Shown here: piece after piece, positions 41,672 through 50,420 of the stretch
Numbering within the stretch: the first letter of the stretch is position 1
Layout of the letters: each line of letters starts with the position of its first letter
Source of the DNA: Verrucomicrobiaceae bacterium
GTDB taxonomy: Bacteria; Verrucomicrobiota; Verrucomicrobiia; Verrucomicrobiales; Verrucomicrobiaceae
Assembly (NCBI GenBank): GCA_016795375.1
Contig: JAEUHJ010000025.1
Span: 1-64,000, forward strand
Length of the DNA stretch: 64,000 bases
Reading direction: 5' to 3'
The notes under the pieces: model-generated
Database searches by the model: none
What the model saw: only the letters and a program-made list of their open reading frames with translations
Told to the model about the DNA's origin: nothing
Translations under genes and position numbers: made by a program

Positions 41672-43186
41672 TCATTTCTGCCACGCCTCAAGGGCTTTCA
41701 CCATCGTGGCGACGCGTTCGGGTTGTTCGGAGGCTAAATCGCGCGTTTCAGCGCGATCCTGGCTCAAATCGTAAAGCTGCCATTTTTCCTTCGGCGCGGC
41801 GACGAGCTTCCAATTCGCGATTCGCACGGCTTTATGGCCGCTGGTGGCCCAGCAGAGGTTTTCGTGGCCGTTTCGCGGCTTGCCTTCCAAAATCCGTCGC
41901 AGCGATTTTCCATCCATCGGGGCTACGACGCGGTTGTCGAAGCTTTGAGGGTAGCTTTGGCCGGAAACATCGAAGACCGTCGCGGTGATGTCGGTGATGT
42001 GGCTGAGTTCAGTGGTGATCTGGCCTGCTTTCACAACACCGGGCCACCACGCGATGAGCGGCGAGGAGATGCCGCCTTCGTAGTTGGTTTGCTTGTGAGC
42101 GCGGAATGGCGTGTTCGACAAGCTGGCCCACGCAGGCCCTGCGGTGACGAAGGTATCGCCGGGGCCTGGCGTGATGTCGGGCTTGTTGCCCACGCGAGTG
42201 CGTGTGCCGTCGCTGCGCCAGGTTTGGCCGCCTTTGTCGAGCTGGCCGACGGACTTGTCGGATGCGCCGTTGTCGCTGAGGAAGAATACCAGCGTGTTCG
42301 TGCCTCGAACGGCCTCCATCACACGGCCCACGCTTTGATCGAGGCAATCAATCTGCGCCGCGAAGACCGCCATGCGCTCCGCCTCCCAGTCGATATTTTT
42401 TGCGTCGCTCCACGGCTTCGCGGCAGCATCTCGCGGAGCCAGTTTCGTGTTTGCTGGCAGGATGCCTTTTCCAATGAGTCGCTGCAGCCGCTGCTCGCGT
42501 GCCTTGTCCCAGCCGAGTTCGCGATAAAGCTTCCGATACTTCGCGATGTCGACCTCCTTCGCGTGCAGCGGCCAGTGCGGCGCGTAGTGTGCCATGTAGA
42601 GCAGGAAGGGCTTCGCCTTGTCGCGCTGCTGGAGGAATTCGAGGGTGAACTCGGTGATCAAATCGGTCTTGTAGCCGCCTTCGGGGATCGAAAAAGGCTT
42701 CCCATCGCGGTAGAAGGCCGAGTTGCGCACATCGGCGAAGTAATTGCCCGGCCCAAGATGCCCGGTGGTGCCAAAGTAGCGTCCCACATGCCGCGAGAGG
42801 CTTTCCGGCTCATGCCAGTTCTCCGCCGTGAGCATGTCGAGCCGGCCCACCGCGCAGGTTTCGTAGCCCGCGCGGTTCAGCACCTCGAACATCGTCACGC
42901 AGTTGCCCTTCAAAAGCCCCGTCCACGCCGTCATGCCGACACGATGCGGATGCTGCCCGGTCATCAGCGCCGCCCGTGATGGGCCGCAAAGCGCGCAGTT
43001 GTAGAACTGCGTGAAGCGCATGCCTTCAGCGGCAAGCTTGTCGAGATTCGGCGTCTGGATTTCGCCGCCATAACAACCGAGATCCGAGAAGCCCATGTCA
43101 TCCGCCAGGATGATGACGATGTTGGGTGGCGTCTCGGCACGCACGCACGAGGCCGCGATGAAAAGAAGGAAGGCCAGTGCTCTCAT
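41672..43186 (-). CDS. Type I (formylglycine) sulfatase, secreted
   Basis: A 504-residue exported enzyme with a signal peptide (MRALAFLLFIAASCVRA). The metal ligands ADDMGFSDLGCYG lie at about 28-40 and the formylglycine site CGPSR at about 67-71, the CxPSR core needed for activation. It probably removes sulfate esters from a carbohydrate. The ATG at 43186 overlaps the stop of the MFS transporter gene (ATGA), which implies coupled expression with uptake of the desulfated product or substrate. No sulfatase-maturing enzyme is seen in the window. Confidence 0.92.
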   Translation of the reverse strand: MRALAFLLFIAASCVRAETPPNIVIILADDMGFSDLGCYGGEIQTPNLDKLAAEGMRFTQFYNCALCGPSRAALMTGQHPHRVGMTAWTGLLKGNCVTMFEVLNRAGYETCAVGRLDMLTAENWHEPESLSRHVGRYFGTTGHLGPGNYFADVRNSAFYRDGKPFSIPEGGYKTDLITEFTLEFLQQRDKAKPFLLYMAHYAPHWPLHAKEVDIAKYRKLYRELGWDKAREQRLQRLIGKGILPANTKLAPRDAAAKPWSDAKNIDWEAERMAVFAAQIDCLDQSVGRVMEAVRGTNTLVFFLSDNGASDKSVGQLDKGGQTWRSDGTRTRVGNKPDITPGPGDTFVTAGPAWASLSNTPFRAHKQTNYEGGISSPLIAWWPGVVKAGQITTELSHITDITATVFDVSGQSYPQSFDNRVVAPMDGKSLRRILEGKPRNGHENLCWATSGHKAVRIANWKLVAAPKEKWQLYDLSQDRAETRDLASEQPERVATMVKALEAWQK

Positions 43187-44391
43187 TTGGATTGGGGTTT
43201 CACACACGTCATCAAAACGCCGCACACAAGCATTCCTGCCGCCGCAGCCATGAAAAGAGTGCTCACATTGAGGTGTGCATCGCGCAGCACACCGCCGAGA
43301 TAAACGGTGACTCCGCCGACGAGGCAGGAAAACATGTTCAGGACGCCGTAGCCGGTGGCGCGGTAGCGGCTGTCGGCCACCTGGCATAGGATGGGCATGA
43401 GGTTTGCATCCGAAAACACGCGCGTGAAGCCATAGACGCACAGCCCGGCAATGGCGACGGCGAGCACGCTTGTGTTTGCCAGCATCAGCGTGGCCGGTGC
43501 CGCGATGAAAAGGCCGATGGCAGGCATGAGGATGCGCGCGCGATCATTCACGCGGCTCCAGCGATCCGCCCACGCGCCACCGAAGAGCTTTCCTGCGAAC
43601 ATCGCCACCGCGAGGAAGCTGGTGGCCGAGATGCCCGCCGCGCCTTGGTCGAGTTTGAACTGCTCTTTGAAAAAGGTGGGCATCCAGCCCATCACCGCCC
43701 ATCCAGCGAGCGCCAGCAAGCCCCAGAACGTGAGCAGGAGCCAGAACGAGCCGCTGGAGAACAGGCTGGCGAGTGCCTTGCCGAGTCGCGGCGGCTGAGA
43801 CTCCGTTTGTGTGCCCTGCCTCTCCGCCGGGTCACGCAGCACAAACCACAGCACCACGGCATACGCGATGCCGAAGATGCCAAACACATCGAACGCCGCC
43901 GACCAGCCGTGCCTCTGTGCCACCCAGCCACCGATGCCTGCGAGGCCGGTGCCGACGCTCAGGCCGGTCATGTGAATGCCCGTGGCGAGCGAACGTGTGC
44001 TGCCACGATGATAATCGGCGATCAAGGCGAGCGCCGCGGGCAGATACGCGGCCTCGCTCAGCCCCATGAGCGCCCGCACGACGATCAGCTCCTCAAAACT
44101 CCGCGCATGGCCCGTGAGCCACGTCAGCACCGACCACACGAGCAGGCTGAACACGATGAGGCGGCTGCGATTGAAGCGATCTGCGAGGAATCCGGCGAAC
44201 GGGCTGAGCAAACCATACACCCACAGGAAAACCGAGGTCAGCAGGCCAAACTGCGCGTCCGTCATCGGCACCGCCTGCGTGAGTGAGTCCCGCATCGTGG
44301 TGATCATGATGCGATCCAGGTAGTTCAGCGCCGCCACGACCCACAGCACGCCGACGATCAGCCAGGCGCGAGGAAGCCGATCCTCGTTCAT
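43183..44391 (-). CDS. MFS transporter
   Basis: A 402-residue transporter with 12 predicted helices. Family motifs are visible: LFSPFAGFLADRFNRSRL (written as GFLADRFNRSR in the loop 2-3 position, about 60-70), DAQFGLLTSVFLWVYG near helix 2, and AWADRWSRVNDRARI in the second half. The pattern suits the anion:cation symporter/hexuronate (ExuT-like) group. It is the first gene of the operon with the sulfatase, so its cargo is likely a sugar acid or the product of that enzyme. Only 21 bases separate its start from the divergent gene at 44413. Confidence 0.85.
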   Translation of the reverse strand: MNEDRLPRAWLIVGVLWVVAALNYLDRIMITTMRDSLTQAVPMTDAQFGLLTSVFLWVYGLLSPFAGFLADRFNRSRLIVFSLLVWSVLTWLTGHARSFEELIVVRALMGLSEAAYLPAALALIADYHRGSTRSLATGIHMTGLSVGTGLAGIGGWVAQRHGWSAAFDVFGIFGIAYAVVLWFVLRDPAERQGTQTESQPPRLGKALASLFSSGSFWLLLTFWGLLALAGWAVMGWMPTFFKEQFKLDQGAAGISATSFLAVAMFAGKLFGGAWADRWSRVNDRARILMPAIGLFIAAPATLMLANTSVLAVAIAGLCVYGFTRVFSDANLMPILCQVADSRYRATGYGVLNMFSCLVGGVTVYLGGVLRDAHLNVSTLFMAAAAGMLVCGVLMTCVKPQSK

Positions 44392-44412
44392 CGCGCCTCC
44401 TCTCGCTTAGAA

Positions 44413-44733
44413 ATGAAGCCCAGGATAATTGGACTTGGGCTGAATGAATACGACATGATTTGCGACAAGGTAAGACAGTGGATGGAACGCCTTGAATGCT
44501 ACGGAACTACGGCAAACTATCTGACGATGAAGGACCGCATTCCCAACAACTCCGATGCCTGGAGCCTGACGCTCAAACGTCTCGGCCCGGCAGGGAAGCT
44601 GCGTGCCGCTCAGCGCCTCTACTTTTCCGCTCGACGTCTCAAAGAAGCGTCCATCCGTGCCAAGCATCACACCTGGAGCGACTCGCAGGTCAAACAAGCC
44701 CTCAACGAAGCCTTCTGGAATGCCCGAGACTGA
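44413..44733 (+). CDS. Small protein of unknown function paired with a nucleotidyltransferase
   Basis: A 106-residue basic protein (RLGPAGKLRAAQRLYFSARRLKEAS) predicted to be mostly helical. No family is recognised. It overlaps the nucleotidyltransferase-like gene by 14 bases (44720-44733), and the two resemble toxin-antitoxin or HEPN-MNT-like pairs in size and layout, though no clear HEPN motif (R-x4-6-H) is seen. The start may be the ATG at 44413 or the one at 44455; the first leaves just 21 bases to the divergent MFS gene. Confidence 0.6.
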   Translation: MKPRIIGLGLNEYDMICDKVRQWMERLECYGTTANYLTMKDRIPNNSDAWSLTLKRLGPAGKLRAAQRLYFSARRLKEASIRAKHHTWSDSQVKQALNEAFWNARD

Positions 44734-45289
44734 TCTGGTGCTGCTTTTCACCCGTCCGCTGGATCGTGCCGGACTGAGATACTTCATCACCGGCAGCATT
44801 GCCGGGATGATCTATGGCGAGCCGCGCCTGACGATGGATGTCGATCTCGTGCTCGTTTTGCCCCAGGCAGGCATCAAGAAACTGATCGAGTCGTTTGACG
44901 AGACGCAGTTCTACTGTCCGCCAAGTGAGGTGATCTTTGAGGAAGCTGGCCGGAGCGAGAAAGGGCACTTCAATCTCATTCATCACGACAGCGGCTTCAA
45001 AGCGGATGTCTATCTTGCCGGCAACGATCCGCTGCACGCCTGGGCGTTCACACGAAGGCGAGAGATCAAAATGGATGATGACTCCATCTGGGTCGCACCG
45101 CCTGAATACGTCATCCTGCGAAAACTCCAGTTCTACCAGGAAGGTCGCTCCGAGAAGCACCTGCGCGACATTGATGCGATGATCGATCGCTCGGCTGATG
45201 ACATCGACGAGCCCCTGCTGATGAAAATGATTTCTGAACTTGGCCTGGATGAAGTATGGAAAGGCTTTCACGCCTGGCGCTCTTTTTGA
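44720..45289 (+). CDS. Nucleotidyltransferase-fold protein (MNT/AbiEii-like)
   Basis: A 189-residue protein with the nucleotidyltransferase core: ITGSIAGMIYGEPRLTMDVDLVL carries the GS and the DxD metal ligands (about 24-45), and FKADVYLAG gives a third Asp. The middle part reads VAPPEYVILRKLQFYQEG and RDIDAMID, similar to AbiEii and DUF6036-type proteins, which transfer nucleotides to tRNA or protein. The start ATG 44720 lies inside the upstream gene. The pair may be a toxin-antitoxin module; that is inference from layout and fold only. Confidence 0.65.
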   Translation: MPETDLVLLFTRPLDRAGLRYFITGSIAGMIYGEPRLTMDVDLVLVLPQAGIKKLIESFDETQFYCPPSEVIFEEAGRSEKGHFNLIHHDSGFKADVYLAGNDPLHAWAFTRRREIKMDDDSIWVAPPEYVILRKLQFYQEGRSEKHLRDIDAMIDRSADDIDEPLLMKMISELGLDEVWKGFHAWRSF

Positions 45290-45319
45290 GGGTCAGGGAG
45301 TCGGCTTTGCCTGTCCACC

Positions 45320-46387
45320 TCAGCGCACACCATCCCAATCCAGCTCAAGTCTCACAATGGACGTGTTCTTCACCGTGCCGCGCTTGTAGGTGATGACGTG
45401 AAGACGCCGGTTGTTCTCCGTCCAATACGGTTGCGCGTAGTAGCCGTCGGCCACGCTCTGCTTGTTGGCGTTGTCGAGCACGGTGTGCTTCGTGATGGTG
45501 AGCGTCTCGGGATCATATTTGAAGAGCGCGAGCTGCATCACGCCTTTCTCGATCCAGTTGCGCCCGAGCAGGTAGCAGCCGCCATCGCGCGCAAAAAGCC
45601 GCGGGCGGCCGATGTGCGAGGTGATGAAATCGTGCGCGGCATTCAGATCGACTTTCTGGAGCACTTGGAACGCCGCATCCGTGCGCAGGAGCCACTGGCG
45701 GTCATCGTAACCGCGTGCGGTAACGATGAATCCCTCCCCATGCGGCATGAAGGCGCTTTCATTGATCGGCGCACCGCCGAGTTCATTCGTGATGCTGCGC
45801 ACGAAGCGCCAGGTGAGGCCGTTGTCGTCGCTGCGGATCACATCCACGGAGCCGGGCTGGCTTGCCTTCTTAAAGACGAGCTTTCCGCCGGTGAGGTTCG
45901 CGAAGGTCATGGCCAGCATCCACGTCGTCGCGTCGTGCGTGATCGAATCAAAGGCATAGCCATACTCCACGCCGTCGATCACGCCCAGGCGCTGCACCGG
46001 CCCGAAGGTCTTGCCGCCATCGTTGGACCTCACCACCGCCAGTCCGGTGCGCAGCGAGCCCTTTGCGGTCTGCGCGTCGATGTAGTTTGCCACATCGCCA
46101 TTCGCAAACCGCACCCACTCACCCATCTGCATGATTTCATTCTCCACCGCCGCCAAGGCACCTGTGGCGAGCACCTTGCCCGTGACCTTGTCCAGCCTCA
46201 TCAACTCCAGCGTGGCCCCCACGTCCGCTCCATGCGACTTCCCACGTTTGTAGCTCACGAGCACTTCATCGCCCAGCTCGATCACCGCCGGAAAGGCCAG
46301 ATAGTCTTCGCCTGATGCCAAGGTGTGAATTTCCTGCGCGGAGAGCATTCCGGTGAACAAGATCGAAAGCAGCAGGTGGAGTTTCAT
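45320..46387 (-). CDS. Sialidase-like secreted beta-propeller protein
   Basis: A 355-residue protein with a signal peptide (MKLHLLLSILFTGMLSA). Two Asp boxes typical of sialidases are present, SNDGGKTF and SDDNGLTW, in a fold expected to have six blades. Exo-alpha-sialidase activity is possible but not certain, since many Asp-box proteins in this phylum act on other glycans. The catalytic Arg triad cannot be assigned by eye. It is the last gene of the operon that starts at 52527, overlapping the FAD oxidoreductase gene by ATGA. Confidence 0.78.
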   Translation of the reverse strand: MKLHLLLSILFTGMLSAQEIHTLASGEDYLAFPAVIELGDEVLVSYKRGKSHGADVGATLELMRLDKVTGKVLATGALAAVENEIMQMGEWVRFANGDVANYIDAQTAKGSLRTGLAVVRSNDGGKTFGPVQRLGVIDGVEYGYAFDSITHDATTWMLAMTFANLTGGKLVFKKASQPGSVDVIRSDDNGLTWRFVRSITNELGGAPINESAFMPHGEGFIVTARGYDDRQWLLRTDAAFQVLQKVDLNAAHDFITSHIGRPRLFARDGGCYLLGRNWIEKGVMQLALFKYDPETLTITKHTVLDNANKQSVADGYYAQPYWTENNRRLHVITYKRGTVKNTSIVRLELDWDGVR

Positions 46388-48219
46388 GAGACAGAACCAT
46401 ACGCCCGCACCTCGACGACTCGCGCGTGGGCGAGGCCGTTGGTGGCGGTGATGTGGAGGCGCAGGGCCGTTGTGGGGACAGATTCGGGCAAAAGGTGCCT
46501 GCGCAGGCGCTGGTGGTTGTTTTGGATGGTTTCGACGGTTTGCCAGCCAGCGGGCGTTTCGACGCTCAACTCGTAATCGCGGACCGTTTCGGGCTGCGGG
46601 CGTCCCCAGAGCATTTTTTGCGTGTAGCCGTCGGCTTGCGACAAGGTGAGAAGACGATGCAAACCGGTGTCGAAGACCAAAACGACCTCACGAAGCGAGA
46701 CGGGCTCGTTCCAGCGGATTTCGAGCGTGGCGGGCAGCTCGCGGCTCATCCAGCGATGCAGGCCGGGAGACTGGCGGTTCGGCGGCAGCTTTGTGACGAT
46801 GCGCGTGTGGCCGCTGCAGATGTTTTCAGGCTCGTTTTGCGATGAGGAGGCGCTGATCTGCGCGGCGGTGCGCACGAGATCATGCGGGTCTTCATTCGAG
46901 ATGTCTATCAAGTAACAATCATCGCGCAGAAGCCGCTGCTGGATGTCGCGGACGAGCTTTGCATCGGTGGCGATGTCGGTGGGAAGCACGTTTTGCTTCA
47001 AAGCGAGCGCTGCGGCGGTGCCGACGCCTTGACCAACGACGGCGCAAGTGGCCATGACGCGCGTGGAGGCAAAGGCGATGTGCGTGGCGGAGATGTTGCG
47101 GCCTGCGAACATCAGATTGCGCGGTCCGGCAGAGACGCAGCAGCGCAGCGGGATGTCGTAGATGAGGGGCAGATGATGCTGCGTGCAGGGCGGCAGCTCA
47201 GGCGCATCGACACCCTCGGGCGGATGCGTGTCGATGGGCCAGCCGCCATACGCGATGGCATCGGCAAAAGCACGCGACGTTAGCAGATCGCTCTCCGTGA
47301 GGATGTGCTGGCCGATAAAGCGGCGACTTTCGCGCTTACCAGGCACGAAGCCGACCCACTCCAGCGCCCAGTGCGAGGCGTCGATGTCCGAATGGTTTTT
47401 GACGAAGTCCCACACACCGAGCGTGATGGCGAGCAGCTCATCGCGAATGTGCTCGTTGTCCTTCAGCGTGTCGAGACAGCCGCCCCACTCGATCCACCAG
47501 TAGCCATATTCGAGACCGAGGTCGAAGCCGCTCTGACCGTAGGGCCGCAGTTTGAAATCATCCGCGTTGAAGCGTCTCGCCCACGGTGGAGCCTCAAAAG
47601 GCATCTCGCGCTCATGTTTGCGCGCCTGGAACATGATCGATGAGCCGAGCGTCCTCGTGTCCGCCTCGTCTTGCGCGAGCGATTCGCCAAACTGCGCCTT
47701 GCTCTCGCGTCCGCGCATGAATGGAGCACCCGCCTCGATGCCGAGACGGCCATCGCCGGTGCAATCGACGAAGGTTTTCGCGCGAATGATGAAGCTGTCC
47801 TCCGTGGACGGCCTTTCAGCCCGCACTTCGCGAATGATCCCGTCCTCCACCACAGCGCTGACGACAGTCGTATTCAAATAGAGCGCGAGATTCGGCTCAC
47901 GGCGGCATTTGTCATAAAGCAGCAAGTCCATCAGCGCTGGCGAGCGCTGCGGATTCTGCACGGCGAGGTCGAGTCGCAGTTCCTCGATGATGCCGCCCTC
48001 GCGCAGCTCGTTTTGCAGTTCCTCGCCAGCGCTGAGGCCCGTGGCGCCGACGATGTGCATGCGCACCTCGCTGCTCGCATTGCCGCCGAGCACGCTGCGG
48101 TCCTGGCAAAGAATGACGCGCGCTCCGAGCCGTGCCGCCGTGAGCGCGCAGCACACGCCCGCGATGCCGCCACCGGCCACGAGAAGGTCCGTTTCGAGCG
48201 TGTGCGTGGTCACGGGCAT
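46384..48219 (-). CDS. FAD-dependent oxidoreductase (pfam12831 type)
   Basis: A 611-residue flavoprotein without a signal peptide. The Rossmann FAD site is DLLVAGGGIAGVCCALTAARLG at about 11-32 (GxGxxG), followed by GGNASSEVRMHIVGA, a hallmark of the pfam12831 group. The second FAD segment reads ARNLMFAGRNISATHIAFASTRVMAT near 370-395. A C-terminal beta-sandwich-like domain follows. Such proteins in Planctomycetota and Verrucomicrobiota lie in glycan clusters and may oxidise sugar derivatives. It is six bases from the aldolase gene upstream. Confidence 0.85.
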   Translation of the reverse strand: MPVTTHTLETDLLVAGGGIAGVCCALTAARLGARVILCQDRSVLGGNASSEVRMHIVGATGLSAGEELQNELREGGIIEELRLDLAVQNPQRSPALMDLLLYDKCRREPNLALYLNTTVVSAVVEDGIIREVRAERPSTEDSFIIRAKTFVDCTGDGRLGIEAGAPFMRGRESKAQFGESLAQDEADTRTLGSSIMFQARKHEREMPFEAPPWARRFNADDFKLRPYGQSGFDLGLEYGYWWIEWGGCLDTLKDNEHIRDELLAITLGVWDFVKNHSDIDASHWALEWVGFVPGKRESRRFIGQHILTESDLLTSRAFADAIAYGGWPIDTHPPEGVDAPELPPCTQHHLPLIYDIPLRCCVSAGPRNLMFAGRNISATHIAFASTRVMATCAVVGQGVGTAAALALKQNVLPTDIATDAKLVRDIQQRLLRDDCYLIDISNEDPHDLVRTAAQISASSSQNEPENICSGHTRIVTKLPPNRQSPGLHRWMSRELPATLEIRWNEPVSLREVVLVFDTGLHRLLTLSQADGYTQKMLWGRPQPETVRDYELSVETPAGWQTVETIQNNHQRLRRHLLPESVPTTALRLHITATNGLAHARVVEVRAYGSVS

Positions 48220-48225
48220 GGCGCG

Positions 48226-48987
48226 TCAGAGTTCCACCGCCGCGCGGGCTGCCTTCATGCCGGTGGAGACACAGCGGAAGTCGCTGATCACATTGAAGAA
48301 GCGGAAGCCCATCGCGTGATAGCTTTTCACCTGCTCCGGTGCGCACGGAATCGCCGCGACCTTGCCGTGTCGCTGGCACGCGGTCACGACCTTCTCCAAA
48401 ATGGCCCGCACCTCGGGATCGTCGGTCTTGCCGAACTTGCCAAGACCGAGCGTGAGGTCCGCTGGACCGACAAACAGCACATCCACGCCTGGAATCGCCG
48501 CGATCTCATCGATGTGCGGCACCACCTCCGGCTCCTCGATCTGCACCGCGAGGAAGTTTTCGTCATTCGCCTTCGCCAGATACTCCGCAGGCGGGATGCG
48601 GCCAAAATCCGCTTCCGCATGAATGCCATCAAAGCCACGCGCCCCGAGCGGCGGGAACTTCATCGCCCGCACCACCTCGCGTGCCTCATCGGGATGCCGC
48701 ACGCGCGGCAGCATGATGCCCCGCGCACCGGCCTCGATGAGTTGCAGCACCTCCGTGTAGTTCGAGGGCCGCACGCGGATCAGCGCATCCGCACCACCGA
48801 GCCGGCATGCCTGGATCAATGAATAAAGCGTCGCCGCATCGACACGCTTGTGCTCCAGGCAGATCCACGCGGCATCAAAACCAGACGAGGCGATCATTTC
48901 GACCAGTTCGGGATCGGTGTAGCACGCCTTCGCCGTGATGACGGTCTGGCCGGCGCGGATTTTTTGAAGGACGATGGAGGGCTGCAT
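48226..48987 (-). CDS. HpcH/HpaI aldolase family protein
   Basis: A 253-residue class II pyruvate aldolase of the HpcH/HpaI family. Matches are AAWICLEHKRVD (catalytic His about 46), ARGIMLPRVRHPDEAREVV, EEPEVVPHIDEIAAIPGVDVLFVGPADLTLGLG. The enzymes split 4-hydroxy-2-oxo acids to pyruvate (or oxaloacetate) and an aldehyde, as in 2-keto-3-deoxy sugar acid breakdown. Here it likely handles the final sugar acid produced by the operon. It is three bases after the ceramidase-like gene. Confidence 0.88.
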   Translation of the reverse strand: MQPSIVLQKIRAGQTVITAKACYTDPELVEMIASSGFDAAWICLEHKRVDAATLYSLIQACRLGGADALIRVRPSNYTEVLQLIEAGARGIMLPRVRHPDEAREVVRAMKFPPLGARGFDGIHAEADFGRIPPAEYLAKANDENFLAVQIEEPEVVPHIDEIAAIPGVDVLFVGPADLTLGLGKFGKTDDPEVRAILEKVVTACQRHGKVAAIPCAPEQVKSYHAMGFRFFNVISDFRCVSTGMKAARAAVEL

Positions 48988-48990
48988 GGG

Positions 48991-50400
48991 TCACTCAGAT
49001 TTATGTAGCTCCGCTAGCATCTCCATCACCCGCGCTGTGATTTTCACGGAGGCCTCGCGCTCGACGCGGTTGGTGCCGAGCCAGGTTTCGTAGCCGCCGA
49101 GGTCGTGATGTTTCGGCGTGGGGAGATAACCGTGGCTGCCGTTGGCGAGTTCGATGGTGAAGGTATCTGCAAAGGGGCTGCGGGCTTTGATGTCGAGACC
49201 GATCTCCGTGAAGACCTCGAACGGGATGGAGGCGATGCCGAGGTCGCCGATGCGGAAGGCTTGGATGACGGCCTGGATGTTGCCCGGCTTTGCATCGCGT
49301 GCGGAGAGTGTGCGCTCGGCGTAGGGCTGCTCCAGGCGATGCACGGGCGTGGCGTCCTTCGGTTTGGCGAGCACGCCTTCGGCCCATTTCACCATCTCCG
49401 GCGTGGGACGACGCACGGCGAGCTCCAGATCGCTCGCGGCGGCTTTCAGCGGCACCCAATCCTGGTGTTTGAGTGTTTTGTGAACACGCAGCACCTCCTG
49501 CGCGAGATCGCCCGCGACGAGCTTGATCTTCTCATACGGCTCGCGTTTCACGGCGGGAGTTTTGCCGCTGTAGTCGTTGTTGTTCACGTCGCCGCAGGGG
49601 CCGTTGGCGAGGATGCCGACGCAGGGCGCGCCGACGCTTTCTTCAATGCGGCGGCAGAATTCGCCGAAGTAGTCCGCTGACAAATCCTCCCTGTTCACAC
49701 CGCCGACATAATGCAGCCAGTAGTTCGCCATCAGCGCGATCTGGCGTCCGTCGGCGGCCTGCACGGAAAGGCAATAGACCTCGGGGTTTGTCGGCCCGGC
49801 AGGTCCGGCGAGGCGCGGGCGCAGGAGGCTGCTCGGGTTCATCACCGCGCGATCTTTACCACCAAACGGGTTGTCGTTCGTCAGGCCATCCTTGAGCAGG
49901 TAACGGCGGTTGAAAACATGCTGAGGCAGGTTGCCCGTGCCCCATGCAATGCGTGCAGGCTCCAGATTGTTCAGCGCGCGCCGCACGCCGTCCACCACGC
50001 GGGAGATGATGAAGCTGCGGTAGTCGAGCGAGGGATCCTTGTTCGTGATCGCCGACACGCTGGAGTGCGTGTGCGTGCCGGAGAACATCATGTTTGCCGC
50101 CGGGATGCCCGTGGCGGCTTCGATCCTCTTTTTCGCCTCGTCCCAAACATCGCGCGCGAGCGAAATCGTGTCCGCCACGGCAAAGGCGAGCTTTGTGGTG
50201 CCATCATCGAGGACGAGGCAGCGCACATGCAGCTCATCATGCACATGCTTCGCGATGGGGCGCGGGGCGAAGTTCCCCACGATCTCCATGCCGAGTGGCG
50301 GCGTGATGTTGCTGGTGGCCGCGCCGGCTTTGAAGACGGGCTGGCCGTGGGCGTTGCTGATCCAAGACAGCGTGAAGAGGAAGAGGAGCAGGGATTTCAT
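48991..50400 (-). CDS. Neutral/alkaline ceramidase-like secreted protein (second copy)
   Basis: A 469-residue exported protein from ATG 50400 (signal peptide MKSLLLFLFTLSWISNAHG). The ceramidase N-domain features are FKAGAATSNITPPLGMEIVG, MMFSGTHTHSSVSAI (metal His pair) and GPCGDVNNNDYSG. It is a paralogue of the protein at 39295 but differs in much of its length. It belongs to the operon 45320-52527, between the glycosidase-like and aldolase genes. The frame is open to 50601 but lacks coding character above the ATG. Confidence 0.8.
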   Translation of the reverse strand: MKSLLLFLFTLSWISNAHGQPVFKAGAATSNITPPLGMEIVGNFAPRPIAKHVHDELHVRCLVLDDGTTKLAFAVADTISLARDVWDEAKKRIEAATGIPAANMMFSGTHTHSSVSAITNKDPSLDYRSFIISRVVDGVRRALNNLEPARIAWGTGNLPQHVFNRRYLLKDGLTNDNPFGGKDRAVMNPSSLLRPRLAGPAGPTNPEVYCLSVQAADGRQIALMANYWLHYVGGVNREDLSADYFGEFCRRIEESVGAPCVGILANGPCGDVNNNDYSGKTPAVKREPYEKIKLVAGDLAQEVLRVHKTLKHQDWVPLKAAASDLELAVRRPTPEMVKWAEGVLAKPKDATPVHRLEQPYAERTLSARDAKPGNIQAVIQAFRIGDLGIASIPFEVFTEIGLDIKARSPFADTFTIELANGSHGYLPTPKHHDLGGYETWLGTNRVEREASVKITARVMEMLAELHKSE

Positions 50401-50420
50401 GGGGAGGTAGGAAAGGCGCA

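Noticed and set aside
44093-44344. Small minus-strand frame within the MFS gene
   Set aside because: It is out of frame with the transporter, with no start signal or homology.
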